From Vibrio maritimus (lineage in GTDB: Bacteria > Pseudomonadota > Gammaproteobacteria > Enterobacterales > Vibrionaceae): DNA of 64,000 nt. The notes beneath the pieces were generated by a model, which did not search any database, was not told where the DNA came from, and worked only from the letters and a program-made list of their open reading frames with translations. The DNA lies in NCBI GenBank assembly GCA_000755425.1, contig BBMT01000003.1, positions 124,001 to 188,000 on the forward strand, given 5' to 3'. Below are positions 19,191-28,909 of the stretch, piece by piece (within the stretch, counting starts at the first letter, position 1; every line of letters starts with the position of its first letter). The translations under genes and the position numbers were made by a program.

Positions 19191-20167
19191 ATGCTTGACC
19201 TGATTTTATCGACTCAACATGAATCTAGCGAAGAACTACTTGGTTTATCCGAGGTATTTGATGCGGTCGATGCCTACATCTTTATTAAAGATGTAGATGG
19301 TCACTACCAGTACGTGAACAAGAAAGTGCTCGACACTTTTGGTGTCACCCTTGAAGGGATTAAAGGTAAGACTGATTGGCATTTATTTAGTTTTCGTACC
19401 GCTAAAGCGATGCGCCTTAACGACAAACAAGTGGTTGAAAAGCGAAAGCCTAGCCAACAAAAGATTCCTTTCTCCATTGATGAAAGCGAGCTGTATCACC
19501 TCACCGTGTCATCACCCATTGTGAAAAACAATCAAGTGCTTGGCGTTATTGGCTTTGCTGTTGACGTATCGAAAGATATGGCTGAGAGACAAGTGTTGTT
19601 GGAAGAAGCAAATACCGATGGCCTTACTGGATGTTTTAATCGTCGTTATCTGCACTTAGCATTAGAAGAAGAGAGAACTAATTACAAGGAGTTGGGCGTA
19701 CCGAGCTCTTTACTGATCATTGATGTCGACCGATTCAACCGATTAACGACAAGTATGGTCACTCTATTGGTGATCGCGTTTTGGTTGATGTGGTTTCAGT
19801 GATTGAGCAATATACCCGCTCGGAAGATAAATTGTGTCGTTACGGCGGCGACGAGTTCGTTTTGTTATTGCCGGGCAGTCACGTGCATCAAGCGTATGCA
19901 TTGGCAACTCGATTGTCCCGTAAAATTGATGCGCTGGAGTTTGAAAGTAGCAGTGGCAGTCGTTTTAAAGTTTCGTGTTCAATCGGTGTTGCCACGCATA
20001 CTTCTGACGACAGCAACGTTATCGAGCGCGCAGATAAGGCACTCTATAAATCGAAAAAAGGCAATTCAGGCAGGTACATATGTACTGCCCAGAAACACAC
20101 AGAATCCAACAAAGTAGTCAATGTGGCGATTAATTCATCGCTTATCCTCTTTACGGCAAAGGTTTAA
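19191..20167 (+). CDS. PAS-GGDEF diguanylate cyclase (one frame break)
   Basis: Restoring a base near 19743 gives about 325 residues: a PAS sensor domain (about 20-130; DAYIFIKDVDGHYQYVNKK) and a GGDEF domain (about 150-305). The active-site loop YGGDEF is intact, and an RxxD inhibitory-site motif (RSED) lies exactly five residues before it, so an active, product-inhibited cyclase making cyclic di-GMP is expected. The break falls between DVDRFNR and NDKYGHSIGD, both conserved, which argues for a sequence error rather than decay. No membrane segment is seen, so it is cytosolic. It has no clear functional link to its neighbours; the PAS ligand is unknown. Confidence 0.88.
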
Positions 20168-20272
20168 CCCAATATTGAAATAACTCCCCCTTCGAACCCT
20201 TGAAAACCCCGTCAAATACAGCTATTTATAGTTATATACTTAAGAAAATAAGCAAAAAAATACGCTAGCGAG

Positions 20273-20302
20273 GAAAGGACGCACATGACGCCCTTTCTTT
20301 AT
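20273..20302 (+). terminator. Probable terminator upstream of yejA
   Basis: GAAAGG and CCTTTC arms with an inner CG pair flank a short loop, and TTTATTTT follows. It probably ends the diguanylate cyclase transcript. Confidence 0.55.
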
Positions 20303-20315
20303 TTTGGGGGAAAGG

Positions 20316-22135
20316 ATGACGTTAATAAAGCACGCGGTAGTCGCGGTAGGAGTAGGGCTGTTTTCATCGGTGGTGATGGCAGCGAATGTGGTTGAGACCA
20401 CTTCATTGACTGGATTCGGTAGCGCTAAGTATCCAGAAAATTTCAAACACTTCGATTATGTTAATCCTGATGCACCGAAGTACGGCAAAGTCACGTTTGG
20501 GCAGATGGGTACCTTCGACAACTTCAACCGCTATGCATCTCGCGGTCAACCCGCCGCTGCGACTGGTGAATTATATGATCCATTGATGCTTCCTTCCGGG
20601 GATGAGTCGATGCCTACTACCCACTCATCGCCGAGAAAATCCGTTATTCCGATGATTACTCCTGGCTAGAAATTGATATCAACCCTAAAGCGCGTTTTAG
20701 TGATGGTGTAGCGATTACTGCCAAAGACGTAGAGTTCACTTTCAACAAGTTTATGGCGGAAGGTGTGCCTCAGTACAAGGCGTACTACAAGGACGTCAAA
20801 AGTGTTAAAGCCATTGATAAGCTGACAGTAAGAATCGATATGTCGGTTCCCAACAAAGAGAAACTGTTTGGTTTAGCTCAGGGCACTCGAGTACTTCCTG
20901 AACACTATTGGAAAGATCGAAACTTCTCCGAGCCTCTTAATGAGCCACCAGTAGGTAGCAGCGCTTACCAAATTGTTGATTTCAAAATGGGTCAGACTCT
21001 TACTTACCAACTTGATGATAATTACTGGGCGAAAGATCTCCCAGTCAATGTTGGTCGAAATAACTTTAAAACCATTCAGTACGACTACTACCGTGACGAT
21101 ACGGTGATGCTAGAAGCGTTCAAAGCGGGTGAGTTTGATTTTAGGCAAGAGTCGAGTGCTAAGTTTTGGGCCAGCTCTTACACGGGCAGTAATTTTGACC
21201 GTGGCTATATCAAGAAAGAAGAGATTGAACACCACAAGCCTATGAGCACTCAAGGGTTTGTATTTAACACAGAGCGACCAGTATTCAGCGATCCGAAAGT
21301 ACGTGAGGCATTGAGCTATGCCATGGACTTTGAGTGGATGAATCGCAACATGTTCTATAACCAGTACACGCGAACGCGTAGCTATTTCCAAAACACGGAT
21401 TACGAGGCGAAAGGGCTACCTTCGTCAGAAGAGCTGGAAGTACTGAATAAGTTTAATGATAAAATTCCAGCGCGTGTTTTTACTGATGAATACAATCCCC
21501 CTGTGACGGATGGGTCTGGCCGTATTCGTCCACAAATGCGTAAAGCGTTTGCTCTACTTAAAGAAGCGGGGTGGGAGCTTAAAAATAAAGTGATGACCAA
21601 TGTTGAAACGGGTGAACCACTGAGTTTTGAGCTTCTAATCTATAACCCGACCACAGAGCGTATCGCGATACCTGTTCAAAAGAACATGCGAGCGATGGGC
21701 ATCGATATGCGCATCCGTACGGTAGACACCACTCAATACCTGAAACGCTGGCGTGACCGTGATTATGACATGGTGTCTTCTAGCTACTCAGCACACCGTT
21801 ATCCAAGTTCAAACCTAAAAATTGTTTGGAACTCGAATTTTATCGACTCCACCTATAACCAAGCGGGCGTAAAAGACCCAGTTATTGATGCACTAACCGA
21901 TATGATTGCAGACAGCCAAGAAGACCCGGAAAGATTAAAGGTTCTCGGACGGTCATTAGATCGAGTGCTGCAATGGAATTATTACATTATTCCTCAGTGG
22001 CACATCAAAAAATACCGTGTCGCGACTTGGGATAAGTTTGAGCGTCCGGATGTTCTGCCTACTTATGATTTAGGCTTGGATACTTGGTGGATCTCAGAGC
22101 AGAAGGCACAAAAGCTTCCTGAAAAACGTCGATAA
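20316..22135 (+). CDS. yejA: YejA, oligopeptide ABC transporter periplasmic binding protein (one frame break)
   Basis: Restoring a base near 20609 gives about 606 residues, matching YejA length. The N-terminus has a signal peptide (MTLIKHAVVAVGVGLFSSV, cut near VMAA). The mature start SLTGFGSAKYPENFKHFDYV is the typical YejA opening. Family-5 binding-protein features follow (ARFSDGVAITAKDVEFTFNK after the break). YejA delivers oligopeptides, including the antibiotic microcin C in enterics, to YejBEF. The start is the ATG at 20316; a TTG at 20304 has less support. It is the first gene of the yejABEF operon and precedes yejB by 9 bp. Confidence 0.9.
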
Positions 22136-22144
22136 GAGGATTGC

Positions 22145-23232
22145 ATGGCGGCCTATATTTTCCGACGCTTGTTGTTGGTGATACCAACACTGTGGGCGAT
22201 TATAACCATTAACTTCTTCATCATTCAGATCGCTCCTGGTGGGCCTGTCGAACAAGCCTTAGCTCAGATGCAAGGCTTGGATTCTGGCATCATGGAACGG
22301 TTTAGTGGTGGTGGTACAGAGGTAGAGCTTGATGCGGGGCAGGGTGATGTCGCCACAGGCTATAAGGGCTCACGTGGTCTTGACCCTGAAGTCGTAGAAG
22401 CGATTAAGGTTCAGTTTGGTTTCGATAAACCGCTTCACGAACGCTACTTCGATATGCTGAAAAATTACGCCATGTTTAACTTTGGCGATAGTTTGTTTCG
22501 CGGCGGCAATGTGATTGACTTGATCAAAGAGCGGTTACCCGTTTCGATATCGCTTGGTCTGTGGAGCACGCTTATTATTTACTTGATCTCCATACCTCTT
22601 GGGATCTTAAAAGCGATTCATCATGGTTCTCGGTTTGATATCTGGTCGAGTGCTGTGGTGATTGTCGGTTACGCCATCCCCGGCTTTTTGTTTGCATCAT
22701 ACTTATTATCTTTTTTGCGAGCGGTAACTATTTCAGTTGGTTCCCGCTGCGCGGCCTAGTATCAAGTAACTTTGACCAGCTAACCTGGTATCAGCAAATT
22801 GTCGATTATTTCTGGCATTTAACGCTACCAATCCTTGCAATGGTGATTGGTGGTTTTGCCACGCTTAGTATGCTGACTAAGAACTCATTCTTAGATGAAA
22901 TCAACAAGCAATATGTGGTGACGGCGCGTGCGAAAGGTTTGGATGAAAGCAGCATCCTCTACAAACACGTGTTCCGTAACGCCATGCTGATTATTATTGC
23001 CGGCTTTCCAGGGGCATTCATCAGTATCTTCTTTACCGGTTCAATGTTGATAGAGGTGATGTTCTCGTTAGAGGGCATTGGTTTACTGGGTTTTGAGTCC
23101 ACCATTCAACGTGATTATCCAGTGGTGTTTAGCTCCTTGTACATCATGACGTTATTGGGTCTGATTTTGAGCATTATTTCTGACTTAACTTATACGTGGG
23201 TCGATCCTCGTATCGATTTCGAGGCGCGATAA
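22145..23232 (+). CDS. yejB: YejB, ABC transporter permease (one frame break)
   Basis: About 362 residues result after adding a base to the T6 run at 22711-22716. The opening [20 protein letters not shown] and the long periplasmic insert (residues about 40-100) are typical of YejB. The frame after the break restores [18 protein letters not shown], a strongly conserved YejB segment. The EAA loop is near [20 protein letters not shown], and it ends at [10 protein letters not shown]. It forms half of the YejBE channel. Confidence 0.9.
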
Positions 23233-24254
23233 ATGGCAATGAACCCTCTTACAAAAGCGCGTTGGCAGCGATTTAAAGCCAATAAACGTGGTTACTGGTC
23301 TACATGGATTTTCATGTTGCTGTTTGTCCTCAGTCTATTTGCTGAGTTTATTGCCAATGATAAACCGCTATTGGTGGAGTATGACAATCAGTGGTATTAC
23401 CCTATTTTTGAACAGTACGCCGAAACCGAATTTGGTGGTGAATTTGAAACCGAAGCGGACTATACCGACCCGTATGTGATAGAGCTTATCGAAGACAAGG
23501 GGTATTTGATTTGGCCACTTATTCGTTTTAGCTATGACACCATTAACTACGACATCGTTGCCTCAGTGCCATCTGCACCCGATAACGTAAACTGGTTGGG
23601 TACTGACGACAAAGGGCGCGATGTACTAGCGCGAGTGATTTATGGCTTTCGTATTTCGGTTCTGTTTGGTTTTATTCTAACCATTGTTTCCAGCGTGATT
23701 GGCGTTGGTGTTGGTGCCACTCAAGGCTACTACGGTGGTTGGGTTGACCTATTTGGCCAGCGATTTATTGAAGTGTGGTCGGGTATGCCGACGCTGTTCT
23801 TACTTATCATCTTATCAAGCTTTGTGGAGCCCAACTTTTGGTGGCTACTCGGGATCATGGTGCTCTTTAGTTGGATGAGCTTAGTTGGCGTGGTACGTGC
23901 AGAGTTCTTGCGCTGTCGAAATTTCGACTATGTTAAGGCAGCTCATGCAATGGGGGTCGACGATAAGCGCATCATGCTACGACATATGTTGCCTAATGCA
24001 ATGGTGGTTCATTAACTATGATGCCATTCATTCTGTCTGGCTCTGTAACCACACTAACCTCACTCGACTTTTTAGGATTTGGTTTACCTGCAGGCTCTCC
24101 GTCTCTAGGTGAGCTTCTAGCACAAGGCAAAGCCAATTTGCAGGCGCCTTGGCTTGGTTTATCCGCATTCGCTGTGTTATCGATGATGCTGACCTTGCTG
24201 GTTTTTGCTGGCGAAGCGGTACGCGATGCATTCGACCCACATCAACAAGGCTAA
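23233..24254 (+). CDS. yejE: YejE, ABC transporter permease (one frame break)
   Basis: About 340 residues result after restoring a base near 24008, the normal YejE size. It starts with ATG at 23233 right after the yejB stop. LTKARWQRFKANKRGYWSTW is the YejE-type cytoplasmic start. NWLGTDDKGRDVLARVIYGF marks the DppC-like subfamily, and the EAA loop lies around DYVKAAHAMGVDDKRIMLRH. The tail PSLGELLAQGKANLQAPWLG is intact in the second frame. Confidence 0.9.
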
Positions 24255-24264
24255 GGAGAGCGCT

Positions 24265-25868
24265 ATGACGAAAGACGATCCAAAACATGTGCTCTCAATC
24301 GACAGTTTGTCAGTCGGCTTTGGCAGAGGCAAAAACGTTGAGCAAGTGACCTTTGATGTCTCATTGGATATCCGAAGAGGCGAGACGCTGGCATTGGTAG
24401 GAGAAAGTGGTTCTGGCAAGTCAGTTACCGCCAACTCCATTCTTAAACTGTTGCCAAAAGGTTCCAGTCACTATTTAAATGGCCATATAAAGTTTGATGA
24501 TATCGACATGCTGAACTGCTCTGAGCGACAGCTTCGAGGTATTCGTGGTGGCCGTATTGGTATGATTTTCCAAGAGCCGATGGTATCGCTCAATCCGCTT
24601 CATAAAGTGGGTAGGCAGTTGGTGGAAACCTTATCGATTCACCGAGGCATGCGCACCAATAAAGCGGAACAACACGCGATTACCTGGCTTAAGAAAGTGG
24701 GCATCCGCAATCCAGAACAGAAAATTACCGCTTATCCGCATGAGCTGTCGGGTGGTGAGCGTCAACGCGTAATGATTGCAATGGCGCTGATTAATGAACC
24801 GGAACTGTTAATCGCGGATGAGCCAACCACGGCGCTTGATGTGTCGGTTCAGGCACAAATTCTTGACTTGCTTAAAGAGCTTCAAGAAGAGATGGGCATG
24901 GCGATGCTATTCATCACCCATGACCTGAGTATTGTAAGGCGTATTGCTGATCGCGTAGCGGTGATGCAGCAAGGTAGATTAGTGGAAGTCGGTGAGTGTC
25001 AGCAGGTGTTCAATGAGCCTTCTCATCCTTACACTCAGAAGCTTATCAACTCAGATCCACGTGGTTTACCGGTTGAAGTCAGCTCAAGCGCAAAACCATT
25101 ACTCTCAGTAGAAGACCTCAAGGTATGGTTCCCTATTAAGGGAGGACTGTTTAGGCGGGTTCTTGACCACGTGAAAGCGGTGACCAACATGAACTTTGAG
25201 TTAAGGCAGGGGCATTCAATTGGTTTGGTGGGAGAGAGTGGCTCGGGTAAATCGACGACGGGGATGGCAATACTCAAGTTGGTCCAAAGTGAAGGCTGAT
25301 TGAATTCGACGGGCAAGACATTCAAACTTTGGACAGAAAAGGAATGCTGCCATATCGAAGCCGAATGCAAGTGGTGTTTCAAGACCCGTTTTCTGCACTT
25401 AATCCAAGAATGTCAGTAGCACAAGTCATCGGTGAGGGCCTTCGCGTACACTTCGAACATGATGAGCAGACATTGGATTCAATGATTTGCGATGTGATGC
25501 GTGAAGTCGATTTAGACCCAGAAACACGTCATCGTTATCCAAATGAGTTTTCGGGTGGTCAGCGTCAACGTATTGCAATCGCAAGGGCGCTGATTTTAAA
25601 GCCTGAGTTTATTTTACTCGATGAACCTACTTCATCACTGGATCGTACGGTTCAGGCTCAGGTGCTAGATTTGCTCAAAGCGCTTCAGGTAAAGCACGGA
25701 CTTACTTATCTGTTCATTAGTCATGACCTGAATGTAGTTAAGTCGCTGTGCCATTACACGATAGTGATGAAAGACGGCCAGATTGTTGAACAAGGTAACA
25801 CGCAGCAGCTTTTTGCCAGTCCAGAGCAAGACTACACCAAAACCCTAGTCTCGTTGTCCGCATTTTAG
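24265..25868 (+). CDS. yejF: YejF, fused dual ATP-binding protein (one frame break)
   Basis: About 534 residues result after restoring a base near 25294. Two complete ABC cassettes are fused. The first has Walker A GESGSGKSV, signature LSGGERQR and Walker B LLIADEP. The second has Walker A GESGSGKST, QVVFQDPFSALNP, signature FSGGQRQR and Walker B FILLDEP. This tandem arrangement defines YejF/DdpF-like proteins. The start is the ATG at 24265 behind AAGGAG. It energises YejBE import of peptides. The frame break lies between the second Walker A and its Q-loop, so a true mutation would disable the second site. Confidence 0.9.
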
Positions 25869-25885
25869 CCGCGCCAGCGCGGCTA
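25866..25885 (+). terminator. GC-rich hairpin at the yejF stop
   Basis: TAGCCGCGC and GCGCGGCTA form an inverted repeat overlapping the yejF stop codon. The T-run is weak (CTTCAATAATT), so termination is likely but not certain. Confidence 0.5.
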
Positions 25886-25920
25886 CTTCAATAATTAGTC
25901 TTCGTTGTCTACTTTGCATT

Positions 25921-25932
25921 GAAAGCGCTTTC
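25921..25932. promoter_or_regulatory. LacI-family operator palindrome (laminarinase, distal)
   Basis: GAAAGCGCTTTC is identical to the copies at 5005 and 15718, although yejABEF and other genes lie between. Confidence 0.75.
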
Positions 25933-26106
25933 TTTTGGGTGACGACCTACTAGTTTTGGGAAAAGGAATTTTTTATGCTATATACAAGATATCTGAATTG
26001 TAGTGAACTAGGTATTACAGGCTGCATGAGTGAATAGGGCAGCAAAATTACAAAAAGCATATTGATGTTGCTGTCAAACTTAATGCTTATTTTTTTAATT
26101 TATTAA

Positions 26107-26118
26107 GTAAGCGCTTTC
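26107..26118. promoter_or_regulatory. LacI-family operator palindrome (laminarinase, proximal)
   Basis: GTAAGCGCTTTC is identical to the copy at 15562 and lies 77 bp before the laminarinase start codon. Confidence 0.75.
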
Positions 26119-26194
26119 AAAAAAGAATCGGCAGTTTGGTATGTGAGTCATCAGTTTTAATCGGTTTAGGCATACTCGTATTCAAGGAGTAGTG

Positions 26195-27799
26195 ATGCGA
26201 ATGGAAAAACGAACAGCAAATTTAAGCCCAACGCTATTGGGGTCAGTGATATCAGTTGCGTTACTGTCTGGTTGTGCAAGCACAGATAAAGAACAAGAAG
26301 CAGACACCAGTTTGGTTCAGACTAAAGCGCCCGTGATGTTAACTAATGCACCGGTAGAAGTCAGTGGCGATTGGCAGTTGGTGTGGGAGGATCAGTTTGA
26401 AGGTGACAACATCAGCAAACGAAACTGGAGCTTAGAACAAAACTGCTGGGGTGGGGGTAACAATGAGCAGCAGTGCTACACCAACCGAAGTAAAAATGCC
26501 TTCGTCCAAGATGGTTTGCTGCACATTGTAGCTCACAAAGAACGCTACACTGGCCCTGATAATCCAGAAGGTAAAGCAGGACCAGAAAAAACGTTGCCTT
26601 ACACCTCGGCGAGGCTTCGCACTAAAGATAAGCGTGACCAAAAATACGGCCGTTTTGAAATCCGTGCTAAGTTGCCTACCGGTCAAGGTACATGGCCAGC
26701 AATTTGGATGCTACCTACTGAAAATAAATACGGTACGTGGGCGGCGTCTGGTGAAATTGACATCATGGAAGCCGTCAACCTTAAGACCCAATCTGATGCA
26801 CCGAATGCAAAGCCAGGAGATGAGGAAAACCGCATCTATGGCAGCTTGCACTATGGTAAGAAGTGGCCAGACAATGTGTACAGTGGTCAAGGCGCAACAT
26901 TGCCACAGGGCGTGAACCCTGCTGACGGGTTCCACACCTACGCAATTGAGTGGGAAGAAGGTGAAATCCGCTGGTACGTAGACAACTTACACTATGCCAC
27001 ACAGACCCAGGATGGTTGGTATAGCCAGTATGAAAAAGAAAAAGGTTTATTGGTCAATGCAAAAGGTGCAGCCCCGTTTGATGAGAAGTTTCATCTACTG
27101 TTAAACCTTGCTATTGGTGGTTCTTGGTCTGCCAATGCGAACCAACAGGGTGTTGATGATAGTGATTATCCGAAAACCATGCTGGTGGACTATGTCAAAG
27201 TATACCGATGTGGTGTCGACCGCTGGAAAGGCAAAGGTTGCACTAGTCGCTCTGAACTTGCGAAGCACGTAGAGGGTCATGCAGCGCCAGCAATTTTAGC
27301 TGCAGACGATAGCTACGCCGACGGTCCTACACTGGATGTTTTCACGGACACGTTAAATGCAGCACTGGCGTTTGCAAGTTACGACCCAGTTAACCTAGTG
27401 GAACATGCGGTTGTTGAAGAAGCCGGACGTGGCTCGGTACTCGAAATCACCAAGCAAAACGGTGCGGGTAACCTCTACTTCCGCTCTCCGGTGACCGACA
27501 TGACAGATTGGAAGAAAAACGGCACCTTAATTTTTGACATCAAAGTAGAGCAAGGCTCTGATACTGAGCTACTCATCAAGATGGACAGTGGCTGGCCAAA
27601 CACGAGTGACTATGTCGTTCCAACGCCGGCAGAAGGCGAATGGGGACAAGTGAAGATAGCCATCGCGGATATCTTAGATAGTGATAACAGCTTTGCTCCT
27701 GGATCACAGGCAGATCCTAAAGCGGTGAATAACCTTTTAGTATTTGAACCTCAAGGTGCAATGACGTTTAAGCTGGACAATGTTCGATTTGAAAGATAG
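26195..27799 (+). CDS. GH16 endo-beta-1,3-glucanase (laminarinase) lipoprotein
   Basis: This 534-residue protein has a signal peptide ending in lipobox LSGC (Cys about residue 28), so it is anchored in a membrane, probably facing outward. A GH16 domain spans about residues 55-345: WQLVWEDQFEGD opening, RLRTKDKRDQKYGRFEIRAK, WPAIWMLP and the catalytic GEIDIMEAV (ExDxxE with nucleophile and acid/base Glu). The C-terminal 160 residues form a second beta-sandwich that looks carbohydrate-binding, similar in feel to the C-terminal domain of marine ExoP-type glucosidases. It would cut laminarin outside the cell. The start is the ATG at 26195 behind AAGGAG. Two regulon palindromes lie upstream. Confidence 0.9.
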   Translation: MRMEKRTANLSPTLLGSVISVALLSGCASTDKEQEADTSLVQTKAPVMLTNAPVEVSGDWQLVWEDQFEGDNISKRNWSLEQNCWGGGNNEQQCYTNRSKNAFVQDGLLHIVAHKERYTGPDNPEGKAGPEKTLPYTSARLRTKDKRDQKYGRFEIRAKLPTGQGTWPAIWMLPTENKYGTWAASGEIDIMEAVNLKTQSDAPNAKPGDEENRIYGSLHYGKKWPDNVYSGQGATLPQGVNPADGFHTYAIEWEEGEIRWYVDNLHYATQTQDGWYSQYEKEKGLLVNAKGAAPFDEKFHLLLNLAIGGSWSANANQQGVDDSDYPKTMLVDYVKVYRCGVDRWKGKGCTSRSELAKHVEGHAAPAILAADDSYADGPTLDVFTDTLNAALAFASYDPVNLVEHAVVEEAGRGSVLEITKQNGAGNLYFRSPVTDMTDWKKNGTLIFDIKVEQGSDTELLIKMDSGWPNTSDYVVPTPAEGEWGQVKIAIADILDSDNSFAPGSQADPKAVNNLLVFEPQGAMTFKLDNVRFER

Positions 27800-27831
27800 T
27801 CAGCTAAAGCAAAAGGTTAACTGATGATAAG

Positions 27832-27856
27832 GAGTATATTCGTATGCTCTTTTTTT
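27832..27856 (+). terminator. Intrinsic terminator with UUCG loop after the laminarinase gene
   Basis: GAGTATA pairs with TATGCTC (one G-T wobble) around a TTCG tetraloop and is followed by seven T residues. Confidence 0.85.
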
Positions 27857-28154
27857 ATTCTATAAATTTATTTCCAATCTTACCTTCGCACAAGAAAGGG
27901 CGATCTTTCGCAAAATACTCGAAATCCAAACAAAGTTAATGAATCCATGTTACCCAGTCGTTCATTGGATCAATACCGTTGAAGGTGGCTCTACAGCATT
28001 GTTGTTGCAATTTGCTTTGTTAGCTCGAGCCCTAATCAACAAATATCAGTCGAGAACACGGAGATAAGTCGTTTGTTGCGGATGCTGACAACAACTCAAA
28101 AGACAGCCACCATTAGATCAAATGTGCCCTGCATTTGGCCTCGATATCATTTTA
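27857..28154. other. Intergenic region without recognised features
   Basis: It lies between the laminarinase terminator and the convergent outer-membrane protein gene. No convincing reading frame, RNA or repeat was seen. Confidence 0.5.
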
Positions 28155-28838
28155 CTATCGGAAACTTAGGTTAAACCCAAACTCAAACGTACCGTCTGTT
28201 GTTCTGGGCTCTCCCGGTCGCACACGGTGCTGGCCATATCGGTATTTTACATACGGCTCTACATATTTGGGCTTAAAGGTCAGGGTAAAGTCGGCATGAA
28301 AGATACTCGGCTCCAAATGGGTTTCGGACATAATTCGATCGTGGTTGAGCGCGTAGCTGTAGCTTAGCCAAGTCACTGGGGTGTGGCTAGCGCCTAGGCT
28401 TGCCTTCCATTCACGGTGCGTGCTGAAATTTGGACTTAGGATAGGGAAGTCATCACTTTGAAATACATTTTTTCGCCACTCATAGGAAGTTGAAGCGAAG
28501 ACTAAAACATTGTGGCTAAGCATACGACCAGCAAACGCACCAAGATTATAAATGTCGACTAAGTCTGCTCTACCGTAGGTTACAAACGCTTCGGTATAGG
28601 TCTCACCAAGTAACATCCCATACCCAGCACCTAGCTCTAGATAACCTGTCGAATCAATCTCAAAGCCAAGGTTGACTTCTTCCGTTGCTTGAACCGTGCC
28701 AGATAGTGTTCCGACCCAACTGTCAGCAACTTTTGATGTTTGAAAGCTCATTGTTGGTTCGTAATAGGACAGTGCATGGTGGCCAGCTAACGTTGAAAAA
28801 GGCGATAACGCTATCGCGGTAGCAATATATCTCATCAT
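28155..28838 (-). CDS. Outer-membrane beta-barrel protein of unknown role
   Basis: This protein of about 227 residues has a signal peptide (MMRYIATAIALSPFSTLAG). Alternating aromatic strands such as YLELGAGYGM, YTEAFVTYGRAD, YVEPYVKYRYGQ and the near-terminal TFEFGFNLSFR read as a small, 8-10 strand barrel. The ATG pair near 28838 is preferred over a TTG at 28853. It lies just downstream of the repeat lipoprotein on the same strand, separated by a terminator, so it may be a functional partner but not necessarily co-transcribed. No specific family is recognised. Confidence 0.7.
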   Translation of the reverse strand: MMRYIATAIALSPFSTLAGHHALSYYEPTMSFQTSKVADSWVGTLSGTVQATEEVNLGFEIDSTGYLELGAGYGMLLGETYTEAFVTYGRADLVDIYNLGAFAGRMLSHNVLVFASTSYEWRKNVFQSDDFPILSPNFSTHREWKASLGASHTPVTWLSYSYALNHDRIMSETHLEPSIFHADFTLTFKPKYVEPYVKYRYGQHRVRPGEPRTTDGTFEFGFNLSFR

Positions 28839-28856
28839 ATTTCTTTCGCTCAAAAT

Positions 28857-28885
28857 AAAAGGAGCCGAATAAATCCGGCTCCTTT
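28857..28885 (-). terminator. Intrinsic terminator after the repeat lipoprotein gene
   Basis: AAAGGAGCCG and CGGCTCCTTT form a 10-bp stem. On the minus strand TTTTATTTT follows. Confidence 0.85.
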
Positions 28886-28909
28886 GGTTTTATTTAACTG
28901 TGCTGTTTA

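Larger units (their letters stand above)
25869..26194. other. Regulatory region before the laminarinase gene
   Basis: No coding frame is seen. It holds two perfect regulon palindromes 186 bp apart and the laminarinase ribosome site AAGGAG at 26184-26189. Confidence 0.65.

Noticed and set aside
27846..27941. Short plus-strand ORF beginning MLFFYSINLF behind AAGGAG
   Set aside because: Its start lies within the terminator hairpin of the laminarinase gene and the T-run supplies its first residues; initiation is unlikely.
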